Shown: one piece after another, positions 12,874 through 21,088 of the stretch
Numbering within the stretch: the first letter of the stretch is position 1
How the letters are laid out: each line of letters starts with the position of its first letter
NCBI RefSeq assembly: GCF_021295335.1
Contig: NZ_JAIWOT010000001.1
Location: forward strand, 65,001 to 129,000
Source of the DNA: Komagataeibacter sp. FNDCF1
Lineage (GTDB): Bacteria > Pseudomonadota > Alphaproteobacteria > Acetobacterales > Acetobacteraceae
Direction: 5' to 3'
Length of the DNA stretch: 64,000 nt
Translations under genes and position numbers: made by a program
Notes under the pieces: generated by a model
Told to the model about the DNA's origin: nothing
Seen by the model: the letters and a program-made list of their open reading frames with translations, nothing else
Database searches by the model: none

Positions 12874-13275
12874 ATGGAGGCAGGAGAGCGAGACAGGCTG
12901 GCGGAAGCCTCGCGGATCGAGATCGTTTCAGATCGCCGCCGCTGGCACGCCCCTGAATTTCGCGCGCGCGTGGTCATCGCGTCCTACGAGAGCCGGCGCC
13001 CCGTAAGGGAGGTGGCTGCACAGTATGGTGTTCATCCAAGCCTGGTGTTTCGGTGGCGGCGAGAGGCCCGGGCCAAAGCGCAGGGCGGAACATCGTTCGT
13101 GCCTGTCATGGTGGCTCCGGCACCTCAGCCGCAGGCATTGGAGCGTCGAAGCGAACAGGGAACGCCGCCTGGCCGAGCGGTCAGCGTGGTCTTTCCGGAC
13201 GGTGTGCGGCTCGAATTCGACACGGGGCTGTCCGCTGATCGTCTGCGTGAGATTGTGGGCGCGCTGCGGTCATGA
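12874..13275 (+). CDS. tnpA: IS66-family protein TnpA (HTH)
   Basis: This is the accessory HTH protein of IS66. It has the motif FRARVVIASYESRRPVREVA followed by AAQYGVHPSLVFRWRRE, a Hin/IS3-OrfA-like helix-turn-helix, and a C-terminal VVFPDGVRLEFD segment typical of IS66 OrfA. The ATG at 12874 with AAGGGA upstream is chosen. The in-frame ATG at 12793 would force translation through the perfect hairpin at 12817-12851. The stop overlaps the tnpB start by ATGA. It is 133 aa from this start. Confidence 0.88.
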   Translation: MEAGERDRLAEASRIEIVSDRRRWHAPEFRARVVIASYESRRPVREVAAQYGVHPSLVFRWRREARAKAQGGTSFVPVMVAPAPQPQALERRSEQGTPPGRAVSVVFPDGVRLEFDTGLSADRLREIVGALRS

Positions 13276-13619
13276 TTCCGCTTCCCTCCACGCTGAGGAT
13301 ATGGCTGGCGGCCGGCGTGACCGATATGCGCCTCGGGATGCCCGGGCTGGCCCTGAAAGTCCAGGAAACGCTGGGTCGTGATCCTTTCGCCGGCGACGTT
13401 TATGTCTTCAGGGGAAAGCGCGGCGACCTGGTGAAACTGATCTGGCACGATGGCGTAGGCCTGTCATTATATGCGAAGCGGATCGAGCGTGGGCATTTCC
13501 TCTGGCCCTCGGCCAGGGACGGGGTGATCCATCTTTCCCCGTCACAATTAAGTTGCCTGCTGGAAGGGATCGACTGGAGAAACCCGCAGAAAACCTGGAG
13601 ACCCGAACTGGCGGGATAA
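13272..13619 (+). CDS. tnpB: IS66-family protein TnpB
   Basis: This is a 115-aa IS66 Orf2 protein (DUF with TnpB fold), recognised by LPSTLRIWLAAGVTDMRLGM, FRGKRGDLVKLIWHDGVGL and KRIERGHFLWP. It is required for IS66 transposition with TnpA and TnpC. It is coupled to tnpA by an ATGA overlap and appears complete. Confidence 0.93.
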   Translation: MIPLPSTLRIWLAAGVTDMRLGMPGLALKVQETLGRDPFAGDVYVFRGKRGDLVKLIWHDGVGLSLYAKRIERGHFLWPSARDGVIHLSPSQLSCLLEGIDWRNPQKTWRPELAG

Positions 13620-13666
13620 TAAAAACTGCGCCAGATCAGCATATACTGGTACTCTTTTGAGCGCCC

Positions 13667-15295
13667 ATGTGGTCAACTGTCTTCATGACGGGAGACACGG
13701 ACGAGATGATGGCCCTGCGCGCGGCACTTGCCGCGGTCGAGGCGCGCGCTCAGGTCGCCGAATTCCGGGCGTCTTCTGCCGAAACCCGGGCCACTGCCGC
13801 TGAAACCCGAGCGATCAGCGCCGAGGCGCAGATCGCCCATCTCAAGCACCTCATTGCGCGGATGCGCCAGGACCGTTTCGGGGCCTCATCGGAGCGGGGG
13901 CGCCGTCTGCTGGCCCAGTTCGAACTCGAACTGGAAGATCTGGAGACGGCGCACGCCGAGGATGCGCCGGAAAACGCTCCGGATCCTGCCGTGCGGGCGA
14001 CAGCGCCCCGGCGCAATCACGGTCGCCAGCCGTTGCGCGCCGATCTCCCGCGCGAACGGGTCGTCATCCCCGTGCCGACACATTGCCCGTGCTGTGGCGG
14101 CGAGCGCCTGAGCAAACTGGGGGAGAGCGTCACCGAGACGCTGGAGGTGATCCCGCGCCAGTTCAAGGTGATTCAGACGATACGCGAGAAATTCACCTGC
14201 CGCGACTGCGAGAACATCATCCAGCCCCCGGCACCTTTCCACCCGATCGCGCGCGGACGGGCCGGGCCAAAGCTGCTTGCGGGCATCCTGTGCGACAAGT
14301 TCCTGCAGCATCTGCCGCTGAACCGGCAGAGCGCCGCATTTGCCCGTGAGGGGATCGATCTCGATACCTCGACGCTGGCCGACTGGGTGGGGGCCTGCAC
14401 GGCGACGCTGGCGCCCCTTACCGCGCTGATCCGGGCACATGTGCTGGCAGCCCGGCGTCTGCATGCGGACGATACCACAGTGCCCGTGCTGGCCAGGGGG
14501 CGCACCGTGACCGGACGGTTGTGGAATTACGTGCGCGACGATGCCCCATTTGGCGGCCTCGCGCCCCCAGCCGTGTGGTTCCGCTACTCCCGAGACCGCA
14601 AAGGTGAACATCCGGCCGACCATCTCACCGGCTGGACCGGAATCCTGCAATCAGACGCCTATGGCGGATACACCCACCTGGCAAAGCCGGGACGCCAGCC
14701 CGCGCCTGTTGTTCCGGCCGGCTGCTGGGCGCATGGACGCCGGGGACTGTTCAAGATTGCCGAAAAGGACAAGGCGCCACTCGCCATAGAGGCCGTGCGC
14801 CGGATCGACGCCATATTCGACGCCGAACGCGCGATCAACGGCAGCTCCGCCGCACATCGGCTGGAGATCCGCAAGGAGAGCATCGCCCCGCTGGTCGAGG
14901 AGTTGCTCGACTGGATGCGCGATACCTGCCGGCGCATGTCGTCCAAAAACCCCATCGCCCAGGCAATGAACTATATTCTCAGACGGGGCGATACATTCAC
15001 GGTATTTCTGGAAGACGGTCGGATCTGTCTGACGAATAACGCGGCGGAACGCGCAATCCGGGGTATCGCACTGGGGAGAAAAGCCTGGCTGTTCGCCGGC
15101 TCCGATCGTGGCGGTGAAAGAGCCGCCGCCATGTATTCCCTCGTCGTCACCTGCCGCCTGAACGAGGTCGATCCTCAGGCATGGCTCGCCGATGTGCTCG
15201 CCCGCATCAACGACACTCCCAACCCACGCCTCCATGAACTCCTGCCCTGGCATTGGAAACCCATTGCTCAAGGCGAGAATAACGTCGCTGCCTGA
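13667..15295 (+). CDS. tnpC: IS66-family DDE transposase TnpC
   Basis: The 542-aa transposase has an N-terminal coiled-coil-like alanine/arginine-rich segment (about 10-75), a zinc-binding stretch with CPCCGGERL and FTCRDC, and the IS66 catalytic core with ADDTTVPVL, QSDAYGGY and the C-terminal LTNNAAERAIRGIALGRK. These give the expected acidic triad. The first ATG of the open frame is used; the ATG at 13685 is an equally possible start because neither has a strong ribosome site. It ends 30 bases before the right tip. Confidence 0.93.
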   Translation: MWSTVFMTGDTDEMMALRAALAAVEARAQVAEFRASSAETRATAAETRAISAEAQIAHLKHLIARMRQDRFGASSERGRRLLAQFELELEDLETAHAEDAPENAPDPAVRATAPRRNHGRQPLRADLPRERVVIPVPTHCPCCGGERLSKLGESVTETLEVIPRQFKVIQTIREKFTCRDCENIIQPPAPFHPIARGRAGPKLLAGILCDKFLQHLPLNRQSAAFAREGIDLDTSTLADWVGACTATLAPLTALIRAHVLAARRLHADDTTVPVLARGRTVTGRLWNYVRDDAPFGGLAPPAVWFRYSRDRKGEHPADHLTGWTGILQSDAYGGYTHLAKPGRQPAPVVPAGCWAHGRRGLFKIAEKDKAPLAIEAVRRIDAIFDAERAINGSSAAHRLEIRKESIAPLVEELLDWMRDTCRRMSSKNPIAQAMNYILRRGDTFTVFLEDGRICLTNNAAERAIRGIALGRKAWLFAGSDRGGERAAAMYSLVVTCRLNEVDPQAWLADVLARINDTPNPRLHELLPWHWKPIAQGENNVAA

Positions 15296-15325
15296 TCACG
15301 CCCGCGTCTCTCGCCGGATGGTTAC

Positions 15326-15333
15326 GGCCCTTC
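15326..15333 (+). repeat. 8-bp target-site duplication of IS66, right copy
   Basis: GGCCCTTC is identical to 12726-12733. After it the IS1182 transposase frame continues with CTGATCTTCAGC. Confidence 0.92.
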
Positions 15334-15676
15334 TGATCTTCAGCTATGCGAACGGGTTGTTTTCCTCACGCCGGATCGAGCGGGCGACATATCGCGACAT
15401 CGGGGTACGCTTCGTGGCGGCGAACCTGCATCCGGATCATGATACGATTGCGACCTTCCGCCGGACGAACCGGACAGCCATTGAAGCTGCATTTGCGCAG
15501 GTCCTGCTTCTGGCGCGCGAGACGGGTCTGCTGCGTCTGGGTGTCGTATCGATTGACGGCACGAAAATTGATGCCGACGCTTCGAAATACCGTTCCCTGC
15601 GCTACGACCGGATCAGGGCACTGCGCGAACAGCTGGCGGTGGATATCGCGAAACTGATGGACCAGGCGGAGCACGC
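15334..15676 (+). pseudogene. IS1182-family transposase, central fragment
   Basis: The frame reads LIFSYANGLFSSRRIERATY through DTIATFRRTNRTAI and GVVSIDGTKIDADASKYRS, the DUF772 and first catalytic aspartate region of IS1182 transposases. It continues the fragment at 12541-12733. It ends in QAEHA, where an inverted IS66 tip begins at 15677 and supplies a stop codon. Confidence 0.88.
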
Positions 15677-15723
15677 GTAACCATCCGGCGAGAGACGCGG
15701 GCGTGATCAGGCAGCGACGTTAT
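15677..15723 (-). repeat. 47-bp inverted copy of the IS66 right end
   Basis: These 47 bases are the exact reverse complement of 15279-15325, the right tip of the complete IS66. The fragment starts at the terminal GTAACC and stops where IS630 begins. It is evidence for a second IS66 insertion in opposite orientation, or an IS66-mediated rearrangement, of which only the end survives. Confidence 0.88.
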
Positions 15724-15724
15724 A

Positions 15725-16882
15725 CCAAGGGCTACTGTCTCTGACTCATCTGTGAAGTGACGCGAAGGGCCTGTTCTGATTCTGTCGTGAGAGGGAGGAT
15801 CGGGAATGGCTGGTGCGATTGCCTTACGGACGGATTATACGGCTTCTGCGTTACGGCGTCTGGCCTCTCGTACGCGGGATGCGAATGTTGCACGGCGCCT
15901 TTTGTCTCTGGCTGCGGTGCGCGACGGTGCCAGCCGGGGCGAAGCGGCGCGGATCGGCGGGATGGACCGGCAAACCCTGCGGGACTGGGTGCACCGGTTC
16001 AATGCTGCGGGGCCGGATGGCTTGCACGATCAGTGGCGCAACGGGTCGGTCTGCCGCCTGACAGCGGACCAACTGGCAGAATTATCGGCGCTGGTCACGA
16101 CAGGGCCTGACCGTGCCCGGGACGGCGTGGTGCGCTGGCGTCGGGTCGATCTTCAGCGGGGCATCGAAGAGCGTTTTGGCGTCTCCTATCACGAACGCCA
16201 TGTCTCCGCCCTGTTGAAGCGGCTTGGGTTCAGCCACGTCAGCGCGCGTCCGCGTCACCCCGGACAGGATCCGTCCGTCATGGACGCGTTTAAAAAAACT
16301 TCCCCACGATCCTGAGCGCCCACACCGGGCATCTGCCCAGAGGCAGGCGGATTGAACTCTGGTGGCAGGACGAGGCCCGCATCGGGCAGAAAAACGGTCT
16401 TGTCCGGCAATGGGCGCGGCGTGGCACCCGACCACGCCAGCCTGCCGATCAACGCTATGAGAATGCCTGGCTGTTCGGCGCCATCTGCCCCGCACTCGGC
16501 AAGGCGGCAGGCCTGGTGTTGCCGTTTACCGGCACGGCCAGCATGCAACTGCATATCGAGGAAATCTCACGCTGCGTCGCACGCGGAGCGCATGCCGTCG
16601 TCCTGCTCGATCGTGCCGGCTGGCATACAACACCCAAACTCAGACTGCCGCGCAACGTCAGCCTGATCTTCCTGCCGTCCCGCGCGCCCGAACTGAACCC
16701 GGTCGAGAATATCTGGCAGTTCCTACGCGCCAACTGGCTGTCCAACACCGTGTTCAGCGGCATCGAACACATCATCGAAGCCGCATGCACCGCATGGAAC
16801 AACCTCACCGCCCTGCCACAGACCATCCGATCCATCGGCCTCAGAAAATGGGCTCATATAGGTCAAAGGTGATAGCCCGTAG
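15725..16882 (+). mobile_element. IS630-family insertion sequence
   Basis: A 1158-bp element is bounded by TA dinucleotides (15723-15724 and 16883-16884), as expected for IS630. Its ends are imperfect inverted repeats: CCAAGGGCTA on the left and CTACGGGCTA read from the right. It carries one transposase gene in two overlapping frames. It sits between the IS66 end fragment and the C-terminal IS1182 fragment. Exact ends may differ by two bases. Confidence 0.82.
15806..16872 (+). CDS. IS630-family transposase, probably expressed by -1 frameshift
   Basis: Frame one (15806-16315) holds the N-terminal HTH domains (GASRGEAARIGGMDRQTLRDW and the Tc1-like second HTH). Frame two continues to 16872 with the DDE domain: WWQDEARIGQK, VVLLDRAGWHTT and PELNPVENIWQFLR. 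They join at a run of seven A at 16292-16298 preceded by TTT. A -1 slip there gives FKKNFPTILSAH without loss, so the full protein is about 355 aa. Programmed frameshifting is known in several IS630 elements; a simple indel mutation is the alternative. Confidence 0.8.
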
Positions 16883-17125
16883 TATTACGACCTCAGATCC
16901 CGGCCCGAAGAAAGGGGGGCGCACCAAATAACCGAACCCTGGCGGCTCGCCATGAAGGACAGGCTGGAAACCACAGAAGCCGGAGATCTTTACAGAATAC
17001 GCAAACAGACCGTGGAGCCGGTCTTTGGAATTATCAAAAGCATCATGGGCTTCAGCAGATTCAGCTTGCGTGATCTTGCAAAAGTTACGACTGAATGGAC
17101 TCTCGTTGAACTCGCATATAACTGA
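16883..17125 (+). pseudogene. IS1182-family transposase, C-terminal fragment
   Basis: The frame reads YYDLRSRPEERGAHQITEPW and continues to YRIRKQTVEPVFGIIKSIMG, FSRFSLRDLAKVTTEWTLVE and a stop at 17123. RKQTVEPVFGIIK is the conserved glutamate region of IS1182 transposases. It begins directly at the IS630 right TA. Together with the inverted ends this shows it belongs to the same element as the N-terminal fragment. Confidence 0.88.
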
Positions 17126-17207
17126 AAAATAATGGCACGGCTTCAGGAAGAACAAGTCGGGTTAACCGCAGTCTTATGATCCTGACAATGGCCAACCCGA
17201 CAGACTG

Positions 17208-17372
17208 TTAATCTGATTACATGAAAAGATGTCGGGAATTTCCCCCAACGCCTTTGGTATCACTTTATTTAAAATAACTAAATAAAATTTATTAATATAG
17301 AACGATAAAAACTCACGCTGAAAAAAATAAATAATGTATTTATAATTTATTCATAAAAAATTTTGTTTTGGA
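17208..17372. other. AT-rich spacer between the IS1182 right end and the receptor gene
   Basis: This is about 165 bases of strongly AT-rich sequence with no gene and no convincing GC hairpin. It separates the outer IS1182 tip from the 3' end of the receptor gene. Confidence 0.6.
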
Positions 17373-19643
17373 TTAAAGATCGGCGCTAATTGAAAACTTG
17401 AAAGTTTCAGGATCGCCCATAACCAGATCACTCTGGTAAACCGAAGCCCAGTAGCGCTGGTTACCGATGTTATCGACCTCAAAGCGCGCGGTCAGCGGCT
17501 TTTTGGCTGCAAGGAAGGTATAACGGGCCCCAAGGTCGAAACGTGACCATGCCGGCAGGTGCGTCGTGTTCATGCTGTTGAACTGCTGCTTGCCAGTGCT
17601 GATGACACGGCCAATCAGTGTCAGCCCTTTTACGAAAGGCACGTCGTATTCAAGGTTGCCATTGATGGTGTAGTTCGGCACACCGATCACGGTCTTGCCG
17701 TCATATGCTCCGCCCGCGGTCTGCATCTGCTTGGCGTCGATCAGCGTCAGGCCACCGTTGAAGCGCAGGCCGCGCAGGATCTCGCCATTGAAGGTCAGTT
17801 CCATGCCCCGGTTCCGCTGCCTGCCGTCCTGCGTATAGATTTCCTGCCCGGTATTGCCGTAGGCTTCGGTCATGCCCTGTGGCATGGATGTCTGGAAAAA
17901 TGCGACACCCGCAGCAAAGCGGCCGATATCATATTTGGCGCCCACTTCGTACTGGGTGCTCTGGTATGGGGCGAAGACCTGCCCGGCATTGACATAGGTT
18001 GCGCCCACTGTCTCCCCTGCCGAAAGCCCCTGGATTCGGTTGAAATACAGCGCCGCATGTTTGACCGGATGAATGACCAGGCCAATGACGGGCGAGAACG
18101 CCGCCGCATCATAATGGGTGCTGAGCTTGCCGGTGCCATAGGCGAAGGAGTCTGACAGGATATCCTGGTAACGGAAGCCCCCCGTCAGCGCGATGCGGTC
18201 GTGCCAGAATGTCATGGTATCGGACAGGAACAGGCTGTACAGCTTGTTCCACGCCACCCGGCCGGGACTGTTCAGACTGCCGCCGCTATAGGTTTCCTGC
18301 GGGGTGAACTGTGTAGGGTGATAGATATTGCCTGCCTGTGAGGTCAGGCTCATGGAATAGGCGGCATCTGATTCCTCCCATATCGCCGACCCGCCGGCAT
18401 TGATTTCGTGCCTGATCGGGCCGGTGGTCACATGCGCATGAATACCGGCCTGCGTGGCCTCGTTCATGACGTTATACGCATCCGCCATCGCGCCCACGGT
18501 GCCGGCGCCAGTGCGGGAATTGGTCAGCGTGGTGGTGGCGTAATTACCCATTTCGTTACCGCCCTGCGCGCCGAATTTGCCATACGCGGTAATGTGGCTG
18601 CCAAAATCATGCTCGATGTTCAGCGTGCCGAACAGGTAGCTCAGATCGGTATAGGCCCAGCGCTGGCCCCAGTTTTCTGATGGTGCGGTTGCCCGGGGTG
18701 CAGGCATGCTGTCGGACAGGCTGGAGACGATGATCGCGCTACGGCCGCCAAAAACCTGCTGTTTCTGGTAATTCATGTTCATGTCGATGCGCGTGTCATC
18801 ATTGTGCCAGTCAAAGGCCGCGCCAAGTGCCACGTCGTCGCGCCGCTCGCCCCTGATCGCCGTCTCCCCATCCATGCCGGCGGCGTTGAAACGGAAACCG
18901 AAGGCATGGTCCTTGCCAAACCGGCGGCTTATGTCAAACGCGCCACCGCCCTGTCCGCTGCTGGTATAATCGCCTGTGATGCGCGTAATGTCGGTTGCCG
19001 CCGCCCGTTTGGGGATCAGGTTGACATTGCCGCCCACGGCCGAACCACCGGGGGCTGCGCCATTCAGGAATGCGCTGGCACCATTGAGCACCTGCACTGA
19101 ATCATAAAGCTGGGGCGAGACAAGCTGCCGCGGGGTAACGCCATACAGGCCGTCAATGGCCACGTCATCTCCATACAGGGTGAATCCGCGGATCTGGAAC
19201 AGCTGCGCGTAATTGCCATACCCCATGGTGGTGCGCACGGTGGGGTCGTTCAGCAGCACATCGCCCAGTGTCTGTGACTGCTGGTTCAGAATCAGGCTGG
19301 AATTGTAGCTGCGGATGTTGAAGGGTACGTCCAGGCCTTTCTTCTTGCCAAGTGCGCCCAGATCACCACCGCTGCTGACATACATGCGGTTCTGGCGGGC
19401 GGCTGTGACGACAATGTCCTCGTGCTGTGCCGGCGCGGCATCCGGCGTGTTTTCTGCTGCTGTATTCCTGCCATTTGCCGCAGTGCCGGCAGGTGGCACA
19501 TTGGCGGCGGAAGACTTCACTTTTTCCTGCACTGGATCAGAAGCATCTGTTGCAGCGACAGCCGCCATCCGGCCTTCCATGCCCATCAGCACGGTGGAGG
19601 CCAGGAAGGTGCTCAGGCAAAGCGCACGAAGATTCATTATCAA
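17373..19643 (-). CDS. TonB-dependent siderophore receptor
   Basis: This 756-aa outer-membrane protein imports ferric siderophores with energy from TonB-ExbBD. It has an N-terminal signal peptide (about 1-32), a low-complexity linker, a TonB-box-like EDIVVTAAR near residue 75, a plug domain (GDVLLNDPTVRTTMGYG, FQIRGF, YDSVQVLNGASAFLNG, AVGGNVNLIPKR) and a 22-strand barrel. The plug pattern is that of the FhuA/FcuA/FoxA siderophore group rather than vitamin B12 or sugar receptors. The final residues are SISADL, without the usual terminal aromatic. A Fur-like site lies upstream. No siderophore biosynthesis genes are nearby, so it may scavenge foreign siderophores. Confidence 0.92.
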   Translation of the reverse strand: MIMNLRALCLSTFLASTVLMGMEGRMAAVAATDASDPVQEKVKSSAANVPPAGTAANGRNTAAENTPDAAPAQHEDIVVTAARQNRMYVSSGGDLGALGKKKGLDVPFNIRSYNSSLILNQQSQTLGDVLLNDPTVRTTMGYGNYAQLFQIRGFTLYGDDVAIDGLYGVTPRQLVSPQLYDSVQVLNGASAFLNGAAPGGSAVGGNVNLIPKRAAATDITRITGDYTSSGQGGGAFDISRRFGKDHAFGFRFNAAGMDGETAIRGERRDDVALGAAFDWHNDDTRIDMNMNYQKQQVFGGRSAIIVSSLSDSMPAPRATAPSENWGQRWAYTDLSYLFGTLNIEHDFGSHITAYGKFGAQGGNEMGNYATTTLTNSRTGAGTVGAMADAYNVMNEATQAGIHAHVTTGPIRHEINAGGSAIWEESDAAYSMSLTSQAGNIYHPTQFTPQETYSGGSLNSPGRVAWNKLYSLFLSDTMTFWHDRIALTGGFRYQDILSDSFAYGTGKLSTHYDAAAFSPVIGLVIHPVKHAALYFNRIQGLSAGETVGATYVNAGQVFAPYQSTQYEVGAKYDIGRFAAGVAFFQTSMPQGMTEAYGNTGQEIYTQDGRQRNRGMELTFNGEILRGLRFNGGLTLIDAKQMQTAGGAYDGKTVIGVPNYTINGNLEYDVPFVKGLTLIGRVISTGKQQFNSMNTTHLPAWSRFDLGARYTFLAAKKPLTARFEVDNIGNQRYWASVYQSDLVMGDPETFKFSISADL

Positions 19644-19676
19644 AGCCCATAGAATGATGTTTCCCGACCCTTATTT

Positions 19677-19698
19677 CGCAAATGATAGTAACTTGCAA
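19677..19698 (-). promoter_or_regulatory. putative Fur box upstream of the siderophore receptor
   Basis: Read on the minus strand, the sequence TTGCAAGTTACTATCATTTG with flanking CG is an imperfect palindrome (TTGCAA...TTTGCG) resembling alphaproteobacterial Fur sites. It lies about 35 bases before the receptor start codon. Iron repression is therefore likely but inferred from motif and gene type. Confidence 0.5.
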
Positions 19699-20744
19699 TA
19701 CCAGATGCGTGCCCGTACGGGCACATGTGCTCGAAATTCGTCATCAGATCTTCCGCGTATCGTCACCTCGATAGAGCCCGTCATGTCTCTGATGTTAATG
19801 AGTGTTGCCCGCAGTTCTTGTCCGGATGCCAGCCGTCATACGCAATCTGGAATGAGTCGCGTACAGCCGAAGATGCATGACCGTGAACGCCGCTCCGGCA
19901 CTTTGTAATATTTTGTATTCGGCAGGGCTTTGTCCCGCTATGGCGGAAAGACGCCGTGTAAACGGCAACATGAAAGATCCGAAAACAGTTGTCTCGGGCG
20001 CCTCATGATCCGGGAGAATAAGGAGCGGGCGAAATGCTGCCCTGATATAATTGATGACGTGATGTCATGGGCCTGCGCGCCAATGGTGGCATGGGCTGAG
20101 GGCAGCAGGCGTGAAAGGAAAAAGCACTATGGGCAGGCAGGCTGTAGTAACAAGTCGAAGCGTTTTCCGCCTGAATTTCCTGCACACGTGGCGTGTATGG
20201 TTCTGCAAGAAGAGAAGAACCATCCCATGCGCTGGGTCGTAGTGATGATGATCGCACTTATTGGAAATATCCCGTCAGCAGAAGCACGGACACGCTTCGA
20301 TGCACAGCAGAAATCACATGCACCGGCTGCCTGATTCAAATAAAAACGTCTCCACAAAGCCTGGGATAATTCAGAATGGCAGGGTCTATACCATCGCAGA
20401 ATGCATATAGTACCTGAAAGGTCGTAATATATATTTTTTACGGTATTTGGATCACGATATTGTCATGACAGCAAGGAAAGTGCACAAGCACCATACTCTC
20501 CAGGCTGTTGCCACCGTCATTCTGCCAGTTTCGAATCCATAATATTTTCAGCGGTATTATGTCTGTTTTCAGATTCGCCGGATCAGAATCTATGATCCAA
20601 GACAAAGATGTACCAACGCAAAAAATCATTTTCCTGCGACAAGAGATGCGTTGTGTGAGTATTGACATGTTATAACGTTCAATGGTTAATTATGTCATAA
20701 TAGGGATTCGTAAATCTGGGTTTATATGGGTGGAACGTAAATCA
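19699..20744. other. 1-kb region without a convincing gene
   Basis: No frame here has recognisable domains or a consistent coding pattern. The only clear structure is a perfect 16-bp palindrome GTGCCCGTACGGGCAC at 19709-19724, near the receptor promoter. A frame at 19930-20334 ends in a short hydrophobic stretch (MRWVVVMMIALIGNIPSAEA from 20227) that could be a small exported peptide, but nothing else supports it. Confidence 0.5.
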
Positions 20745-21088
20745 ATGTCGATACAATTGTTTTTCAATCTTGGAACAACGTCTGCGCGCAAACCTGTTCC
20801 GGTTGAAAAACGGATTGAATGTCAAAGCCCTGCAATCCTGCGTTCACTCGGATACTGTACGGCCCTGACAAGTCTGGTTGTGTGGAGGAATCTGTTCCAG
20901 GGCATGAAACAGAATCTTCGCATGCAGGGATATAACGGCGCGGTCAGGCCCATATCGACAGCCATTCTTGTTCTGGGTTTCCCGGTTGCGGCATCCGCAC
21001 AGTGCGTTACAGGCACAAACTCGATTTCGTGTTCCGGAAGTACGCAGACAACGACAGTCGGCAGTATTACAAACGGATTGTCCGTTAA

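Larger units (their letters stand above)
12734..15325 (+). mobile_element. IS66-family insertion sequence, complete (2592 bp)
   Basis: The element has tips GTAAGCACCCGGCG (left) and, on the minus strand at the right, GTAACCATCCGGCG. It is flanked by perfect 8-bp GGCCCTTC repeats and carries tnpA, tnpB and tnpC in the usual order. It is inserted in the IS1182 transposase gene in the same orientation. All three genes appear intact, so the element may still be mobile. Confidence 0.95.
12488..17207 (+). mobile_element. IS1182-family element, inactivated by nested insertions
   Basis: The outer ends are inverted copies: CAGCCTGTCGGGTTGG at 12488-12503 and, on the other strand, CAGTCTGTCGGGTTGG at 17192-17207 (15 of 16 identical). 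Between them lie three pieces of one IS1182-type transposase gene: N-terminal (12541-12733), central (15334-15676) and C-terminal (16883-17125). They are separated by IS66, an IS66 end fragment and IS630. About 200 codons between the central and C-terminal pieces are missing. No target duplication is obvious at the outer ends. Confidence 0.85.

Noticed and set aside
19915-20160. Possible cobalamin-type riboswitch in the gene-poor region
   Set aside because: Fragments such as GAAAGATCC and GGGAGAATAAGG recall B12-box pieces, but order and pairing do not match, and the next gene is not a cobalamin gene.
19930-20334. Possible 134-aa gene upstream of the autotransporter
   Set aside because: No domain, no convincing ribosome site and mixed composition. 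Only a short hydrophobic stretch near its end is suggestive.
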